NCBI RefSeq assembly: GCF_050947335.1
Contig: NW_027473734.1
Location: 97,913 to 161,912, forward strand
Length of the DNA stretch: 64,000 nt
Direction of reading: 5' to 3'
Source: Megachile rotundata
Taxonomy: Eukaryota; Arthropoda; Insecta; Hymenoptera; Megachilidae
Under the pieces are notes generated by a model. The model ran no database searches, was not told where the DNA came from, and saw only the letters and a list, made by a program, of their open reading frames with translations. Made by a program: the position numbers and the translations under genes. Below are positions 56,351-64,000 of the stretch, piece by piece. Position 1 is the first letter of the stretch. Each line of letters starts with the position of its first letter.

Positions 56351-57304
56351 AAGATTGATAATAATAAGAATAATGAGTCTAGTAATTGTCGTTCTATCGA
56401 TCATATCTGCATAATATGGTTAATAATATGAGTTAGATTGATAATAATAAGAGTAATGAGTACAGTAATTGTCGTTCTATCGATCATATCTGCATAATAT
56501 GGTTAATAATATGAGTTACATTGATAATAATAAGAGTAATAAGTATAGTAATTGTCGTTCTATCGATCTTATAAGCATAATATGGCTAATAATATGAGTT
56601 AGATTGATAATAATAACAGTAATGAGTATAGCAATTGCCGTCCTATCGATCATATAAGCATAATATGGCTAATAATATGAGTTAGATTGATAATAATAAG
56701 GGTAATATGTATAGTAATTATCGTTCTATCGATCATATAAGCATAATGTGGCTAATAATATGAGTTAGATTGATAATAATAAGGGTAATATGTATAGTAA
56801 TTATCGTTCTATCGATCATATAAGCATAATATGGCTAATAATATGAGTTATATTGATAATAATAAGAGTAATGAGTCTAGTAATTGTCGTTCTATCGATC
56901 ATATCTGCATAATATGGTTAATAATATGAGTTAGATTAATAACAATAAGTGTAATGAGTATAGTGATTGTCGTTCTATCGATCATATCTGCATAATATGG
57001 TTAATAATATGAGTTACATTGATAATAGTGAGTGTAATAAGTTTAGTAAATGTCGTTCTATCGATAATATAAGCATAATATAGCTAATAATATGAGTTAC
57101 ATTGATAATAATAAGAGTAATAAGTATAGTAATTGTCGTTCTATCGATCATATAAGCATAATATGCCTAATAATATGAGTTAGATTGATAATAATAAGAG
57201 TAATGAGTCTAGTAATTGTCGTTCTATCGATCATATCTGCATAATATGGTTAATAATATTAGTTAGAATGCTAACAGTGAGTGTAATAAGTACAGTAATT
57301 GTCA

Positions 57305-59130
57305 TTCTATCGATCATATAAGCATAATATGGCTAATAATATGAGTTACATTGATAATAGTGAGTGTAATAAGTTTAGTAAATGTCGTTCTATCGATCAT
57401 ATAAGCATAATATAGCTAATAATATGAGTTACATTGATAATAATAAGAGTAATAAGTATAGTAATTGTCGTTCTATCGATCATATAAGCATAATATGGCT
57501 AATAATATGAGTTAGATTGATAATAATAACAGTAATGAGTATAGTAATTGTCGTCCTATCGATCATATAAGCATAATATGGCTAATAATATGAGTTAGAT
57601 TGATAATAATAAGAGTAATGAGTATAGTAATTGTCGTTCTATCGATCATATCTGCATAATATGGTTAATAATATGAGTTAGATTAATAATAGTGAGTGTA
57701 ATAAGTTTAGTAATTGTCGTTCTATCGATAATATAAGCATAATATGGCTAATAATACGAGTGAGATTGATAATAATAAGAGTAATGAGTATAGTAATTGT
57801 CGTTCTATCGATCATATAAGCATAATATGGCTAATAATATGAGTTAGATTGATAATAATAAGAGTAATAAGTACAGTAATTGTCGTTCTATCGATCATAT
57901 AAGCATAATATGGCTAATATAATGAGTTAGATTGATAATAATAACAGTAATGAGTATAGTAATTGTCGTCCTATCGATCATATAAGCATAATATGGCTAA
58001 TAATATGAGTTAGATTGATAATAATAACAGTAATGAGTATAGCAATTGTCGTCCTATCGATCATATAAGCATAATATGGCTAATAATATGAGTTAGATTG
58101 ATAATAATAAGGGTAATATGTATAGTAATTATAGTTCTATCGATCATATAAGCATAATATGGCTAATAATATGAGTTAGATTGATAATAATAACAGTAAT
58201 GAGTATAGTAATTGTCGTCCTATCGATCATATAAGCAGAATATGGCTAATAATATGAGTTAGATTGATAATAGTAAGAGTAATGAGTATAGCAATTGTCG
58301 TACTATCGATCATATAAGCATAATGTGGCTAATAATATGAGTTAGTTTGATAATAATAAGAGTAATGAGTCTAGTAATTGTCGTTCTATCGATCATATCT
58401 GCATAATATGGTTAATAATATTAGTTAGAATGATAACAGTGAGTGTAATAAGTTTAGTAATTGTCGTTCTATCGATAATATAAGCATAATATGGCTAATA
58501 ATATGAGTTAGATTGATAATAATAACAGTAATGAGTATAGTAATTGTCGTCCTATCGATCATATAAGCAGAATATGGCTAATAATATGAGTTAGATTGAT
58601 AATAGTAAGAGTAATGAGTATAGCAATTGTCGTACTATCGATCATATAAGCATAATGTGGCTAATAATATGAGTTACATTGATAATAGTGAGTGTAATAA
58701 GTTTAGTAAATGTCGTTCTATCGATCATATAAGCATAATATAGCTAATAATATGAGTTACATTGATAATAATAAGAGTAATAAGTATAGTAATTGTCGTT
58801 CTATCGATCATATAAGCATAATATGGCTAATAATATGAGTTAGATTGATAATAATAACAGTAATGAGTATAGTAATTGTCGTCCTATCGATCATATAAGC
58901 ATAATATGGCTAATAATATGAGTTAGATTGATAATAATAAGAGTAATGAGTATAGTAATTGTCGTTCTATCGATCATATCTGCATAATATGGTTAATAAT
59001 ATGAGTTAGATTAATAATAGTGAGTGTAATAAGTTTAGTAATTGTCGTTCTATCGATAATATAAGCATAATATGGCTAATAATACGAGTGAGATTGATAA
59101 TAATAAGAGTAATGAGTATAGTAATTGTCG
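57305..59130 (+). repeat. 22-monomer unit (1826 bp), copy 1
   Basis: The unit is followed at once by a second copy (59131-60838 matches 57305-59012). Inside it, 57330-57846 also matches 58658-59174 at 16 monomers (1,328 bp). It therefore looks like a 16-monomer unit that acquired six monomers repeating its own beginning, and was then duplicated as 22. The content is a relative of 2939-4309, offset 54,366 bp (655 monomers plus the inserted T). Confidence 0.87.
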
Positions 59131-60838
59131 TTCTATCGATCATATAAGCATAATATGGCTAATAATATGAGTTACATTGATAATAGTGAGTGTAATAAGT
59201 TTAGTAAATGTCGTTCTATCGATCATATAAGCATAATATAGCTAATAATATGAGTTACATTGATAATAATAAGAGTAATAAGTATAGTAATTGTCGTTCT
59301 ATCGATCATATAAGCATAATATGGCTAATAATATGAGTTAGATTGATAATAATAACAGTAATGAGTATAGTAATTGTCGTCCTATCGATCATATAAGCAT
59401 AATATGGCTAATAATATGAGTTAGATTGATAATAATAAGAGTAATGAGTATAGTAATTGTCGTTCTATCGATCATATCTGCATAATATGGTTAATAATAT
59501 GAGTTAGATTAATAATAGTGAGTGTAATAAGTTTAGTAATTGTCGTTCTATCGATAATATAAGCATAATATGGCTAATAATACGAGTGAGATTGATAATA
59601 ATAAGAGTAATGAGTATAGTAATTGTCGTTCTATCGATCATATAAGCATAATATGGCTAATAATATGAGTTAGATTGATAATAATAAGAGTAATAAGTAC
59701 AGTAATTGTCGTTCTATCGATCATATAAGCATAATATGGCTAATATAATGAGTTAGATTGATAATAATAACAGTAATGAGTATAGTAATTGTCGTCCTAT
59801 CGATCATATAAGCATAATATGGCTAATAATATGAGTTAGATTGATAATAATAACAGTAATGAGTATAGCAATTGTCGTCCTATCGATCATATAAGCATAA
59901 TATGGCTAATAATATGAGTTAGATTGATAATAATAAGGGTAATATGTATAGTAATTATAGTTCTATCGATCATATAAGCATAATATGGCTAATAATATGA
60001 GTTAGATTGATAATAATAACAGTAATGAGTATAGTAATTGTCGTCCTATCGATCATATAAGCAGAATATGGCTAATAATATGAGTTAGATTGATAATAGT
60101 AAGAGTAATGAGTATAGCAATTGTCGTACTATCGATCATATAAGCATAATGTGGCTAATAATATGAGTTAGTTTGATAATAATAAGAGTAATGAGTCTAG
60201 TAATTGTCGTTCTATCGATCATATCTGCATAATATGGTTAATAATATTAGTTAGAATGATAACAGTGAGTGTAATAAGTTTAGTAATTGTCGTTCTATCG
60301 ATAATATAAGCATAATATGGCTAATAATATGAGTTAGATTGATAATAATAACAGTAATGAGTATAGTAATTGTCGTCCTATCGATCATATAAGCAGAATA
60401 TGGCTAATAATATGAGTTAGATTGATAATAGTAAGAGTAATGAGTATAGCAATTGTCGTACTATCGATCATATAAGCATAATGTGGCTAATAATATGAGT
60501 TACATTGATAATAGTGAGTGTAATAAGTTTAGTAAATGTCGTTCTATCGATCATATAAGCATAATATAGCTAATAATATGAGTTACATTGATAATAATAA
60601 GAGTAATAAGTATAGTAATTGTCGTTCTATCGATCATATAAGCATAATATGGCTAATAATATGAGTTAGATTGATAATAATAACAGTAATGAGTATAGTA
60701 ATTGTCGTCCTATCGATCATATAAGCATAATATGGCTAATAATATGAGTTAGATTGATAATAATAAGAGTAATGAGTATAGTAATTGTCGTTCTATCGAT
60801 CATATCTGCATAATATGGTTAATAATATGAGTTAGATT
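59131..60838 (+). repeat. 22-monomer unit, copy 2 (incomplete)
   Basis: This is 1708 bp of the 1826-bp unit. The match to copy 1 ends where copy 1 has GATTAATAATAG (59009) and this one has GATTGATAATAG (60835). I noticed no substitution between the copies at the marks I compared, so this duplication is among the youngest in the window. Confidence 0.86.
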
Positions 60839-63800
60839 GATAATAGTGAGTGTAATAAGTTTAGTAATTGTCGTTCTATCGATAATATAAGCATAATATG
60901 GCTAATAATATGAGTGAGATTGATAATAATAAGAGTAATGAGTATAGTAATTGTCGTTCTATCGATCATATAAGCACAATATGGCTAATAATATGAGTTA
61001 GATCGATAATAATAAGAGTAATAAGTACAGTAATTGTCGTTCTATCGACCATATAAGCATAATATGGCTAATATAATGAGTTAGATTGATAATAATAACA
61101 GTAATGAGTATAGTAATTGTCGTCCTATCGATCATATAAGCATAATATGGCTAATAATATGAGTTAGATTGATAAAAGTGAGTGTAATAAGTTTAGTAAA
61201 TGTCGTTCTATCGATCATATAAGCATAATATAGCTAATAATATGAGTTAGATTGATAATAATAAGAGTAATGAGTACAGTAATTGTCGTTCTATCGATCA
61301 TATAAGCATAATATGGCTAATAATATGAGTTAGATTGATAATAATAAGAGTAATGAGTCTAGTAACTGTCGTTCTATCGATCATATCTGCATAATATGGT
61401 TAATAATATGAGTTAGATTGATAATAATAAGAGTAATGAGTATAGCAATTGTCGTACTATCGATCATATAAGCATAATGTGGCTAATAATATGAGTTAGT
61501 TTGATAATAATAAGAGTAATGAGTCTAGTAATTGTCGTTCTATCGATCATACCTGCATAATATGGTTAATAATATTAGTTAGAATGATAACAGTGAGTGT
61601 AATAAGTTTAGTAATTGTCGTTCTATCGATAATATAAGCATAATATGGCTAATAATATGAGTGAGATTGATAATAATAAGAGTAATGAGTATAGTAATTG
61701 TCGTCCTATCGATCATATAAGCATAATATGGCTAATAATATGAGTTAGATTAATAATAATAACAGTAATGAGTATAGCAATTGTCGTTCTATCGATCATA
61801 TAAGCATAATATGGCTAATATAATGAGTTAGATTGATAATAATAACAGTAATGAGTATAGCAATTGTCGTCCTATCGATCATATAAGCATTATATGGCTA
61901 ATAATATGAGTTAGATTGATAATAATAAGGGTAATATGTATAGTAATTATCGTTCTATCGATCATATAAGCATAATATGGCTCATAATATGAGTTAGATT
62001 GATAATAATAACAGTAATGAGTGTAGTAATTGTCGTCCTATCGATCATATAAGCAGAATATGGCTAATAATATGAGTTAGATTGATAATAGTAAGAGTAA
62101 TGAGTATAGCAATTGTCATACTATCGATCATATAAGCATAATGTGGCTAATAATATGAGTTAGTTTGATAATAATAAGAGTAATGAGTCTAGTAATTGTC
62201 GTTCTATCGATCATATCTGCATAATATGGTTAATAATATTAGTTAGAATGATAACAGTGAGTGTAATAAGTTTAGTAATTGTCGTTCTATCGATAATATA
62301 AGCATAATATGGCTAATAATATGAGTGAGATTGATAATAATAAGAGTAATGAGTATAGTAATTGTAGTTCTATCGATCATATAAGCATAATATGGCTAAT
62401 AATATGAGTTAGATTGATAATAATAAGAGTAATAAGTACAGTAATTGTCATTCTATCGATCATATAAGCATAATATGGCTAATAATATGAGTTACATTGA
62501 TAATAGTGAGTGTAATAAGTTTAGTAAATGTCGTTCTATCGATCATATAAGCATAATATAGCTAATAATATGAGTTACATTGATAATAATAAGAGTAATA
62601 AGTATAGTAATTGTCGTTCTATCGATCATATAAGCATAATATGGCTAATAATATGAGTTAGATTGATAATAATAACAGTAATGAGTATAGTAATTGTCGT
62701 CCTATCGATCATATAAGCATAATATGGCTAATAATATGAGTTAGATTGATAATAATAAGAGTAATGAGTATAGTAATTGTCGTTCTATCGATCATATCTG
62801 CATAATATGGTTAATAATATGAGTTAGATTGATAATAATAAGAGTAATGAGTATAGTAATTGTCGTTCTATCGATCATATCTGCATAATATGGCTAATAA
62901 TATGAGTTAGATTGATAATAATAAGAGTAATGAGTATAGTAATTGTCGTTCTATCGATCATATCTGCATAATATGGTTAATAATATGAGTTAGATTGATA
63001 ATAGTGAGTGTAATAAGTTTAGTAAATGTCGTTCTATCGATCATATAAGCATAATATAGCTAATAATATGAGTTACATTGATAATAATAAGAGTAATAAG
63101 TATAGTAATTGTCGTTCTATCGATCATATAAGCATAATATGGCTAATAATATGAGTTAGATTGATAAAAGTGGGTGTAATAAGTTTAGTAAATGTCGTTC
63201 TATCGATCATATAAGCATAATATAGCTAATAATATGAGTTAGATTGATAATAATAAGAGTAATGAGTACAGTAATTGTCGTCCTATCGATCATATAAGCA
63301 TAATATGGCTAATAATATGAGTTAGATTGATAAAAGTGAGTGTAATAAGTTTAGTAAATGTCGTTCTATCGATCATATAAGCATAATATAGCTAATAATA
63401 TGAGTTAGATTGATAATAATAAGAGTAATGAGTACAGTAATTGTCGTTCTATCGATCATATAAGCATAATATGGCTAATAATATGAGTTAGATTGATAAT
63501 AATAAGAGTAATGAGTCTAGTAACTGTCGTTCTATCGATCATATCTGCATAATATGGTTAATAATATGAGTTAGATTGATAATAATAAGAGTAATGAGTA
63601 TAGTAATTGTCGTTCTATCGATCATATCTGCATAATATGGTTAATAATATGAGTTACATTGATAATAGTGAGTGTAATAAGTTTAGTAAATGTCGTTCTA
63701 TCGATCATATAAGCATAATACAGCTAATAATATTAGTTACATTGATAATAATAAGAGTAATAAGTATAGTAATTGTCGTTCTATCGATCATATAAGCATA

Positions 63801-63973
63801 ATATGGCTAATAATATGAGTTAGATTCATAACAATAACAGTAATGAGTATAGTAATTGTCGTCCTATCGATCATATAAGCATAATATGGCTAATAATATG
63901 AGTTAGATTGATAATAATAAGAGTAATGAGTATAGTAATTGTCGTTCTATCGATCATATCTGCATAATATGGC

Positions 63974-64000
63974 TAATAATATGAGTTAGATTGATAATAA
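63974..64000 (+). repeat. Partial monomer cut by the right window edge
   Basis: The last 27 bp are the first third of another in-phase monomer (TAATAATATGAGTTAGATTG and the following bases). The array therefore continues beyond the right edge, and its true length is unknown. Confidence 0.95.

Larger units (their letters stand above)
1..64000. repeat. 83-bp satellite DNA array filling the whole window
   Basis: The TCGTTCTATCGAT segment or its close variant recurs every 83 bp from position 31 to position 63942. That distance is 770 periods plus one base. All copies have the same orientation, with no inversion, spacer, mobile element or unique sequence between them. The consensus is about 75% A+T. 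Monomers differ from one another mostly by substitutions at a limited set of recurring sites. Long homogeneous tandem arrays of this type are known from eukaryotic heterochromatin, and that location is inferred, not shown. No stretch of the window holds a credible gene: both strands are dense in stop codons and the period shifts the reading frame at each copy. The family is not one I recognise. Confidence 0.98.

Noticed and set aside
1..64000. CRISPR array
   Set aside because: The 83-bp units abut with no unique spacers, variable sites are shared by many units, and no cas genes are present.
1..64000. Telomeric or simple microsatellite repeat based on TAA runs
   Set aside because: The TAA-rich runs are short, fixed in length and embedded in the 83-bp monomer. 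No TTAGG, TTAGGG or similar repeat is present.
1..64000. Mobile element or retroviral insertion
   Set aside because: The 83-bp phase continues through every part of the window, leaving no room for an insertion, target-site duplication or element coding region.

Overview
The whole 64 kb window is one uninterrupted tandem satellite array. The monomer is 83 bp, about 25% G+C (33 A, 29 T, 15 G, 6 C in the consensus copy at 976-1058), and every copy runs head to tail in the same orientation. Counting from the invariant TCGTTCTATCGAT segment, monomers start at 63, 146, 229 and so on to 63891. That gives 770 full copies plus 62 bp of a cut copy at the left edge and 27 bp at the right edge. The phase is kept to the base except for one extra T at about 36061. 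I see no protein-coding gene, RNA gene, transposon, CRISPR array, telomere repeat or unique sequence. An 83-bp period is not a multiple of three, and each monomer carries TAA, TAG and TGA in several frames, so the only open frames are 62-codon accidents that begin with TTG.

This is the look of eukaryotic constitutive heterochromatin (centromeric, pericentromeric, subtelomeric, or on a sex or B chromosome). I do not recognise the satellite and cannot name the organism. CpG is not depleted (two per monomer against about one expected), which fits a lineage or locus with little germline CpG methylation, but this is weak evidence.

Above the monomer level the array is a mosaic of higher-order duplications, all a whole number of monomers long. 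From 1 to about 29 kb, a 9.73-kb segment (1-9732) recurs at 15024-24755 with only a handful of differences, and its early part recurs again at 27119-29434. From about 29 to 37 kb there are further copies of the same modules (30639-32611 matches 2170-4142; 29421-30768 matches 36062-37409). From about 38 to 57 kb shorter periods dominate: an 11-monomer unit of 913 bp occurs three times in tandem at 52022-54760 and once more at 39987-40899, with 8-, 10-, 23- and 30-monomer duplications nearby. From 57.3 to 60.8 kb a 22-monomer unit (1826 bp) is duplicated, with a nested 16-monomer repeat.

The monomers fall into about ten recurring variant classes, defined by a limited set of diagnostic bases. 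The classes occur in fixed local orders (for example the five-monomer cassette at 3715-4129), so duplication has copied blocks of monomers and not single ones. There is no gene system here. What deserves attention is the array itself: its near-absolute length constancy, its recent multi-kilobase duplications, and a conserved ATCGAT-centred core that in one class becomes the 8-bp palindrome TATCGATA.
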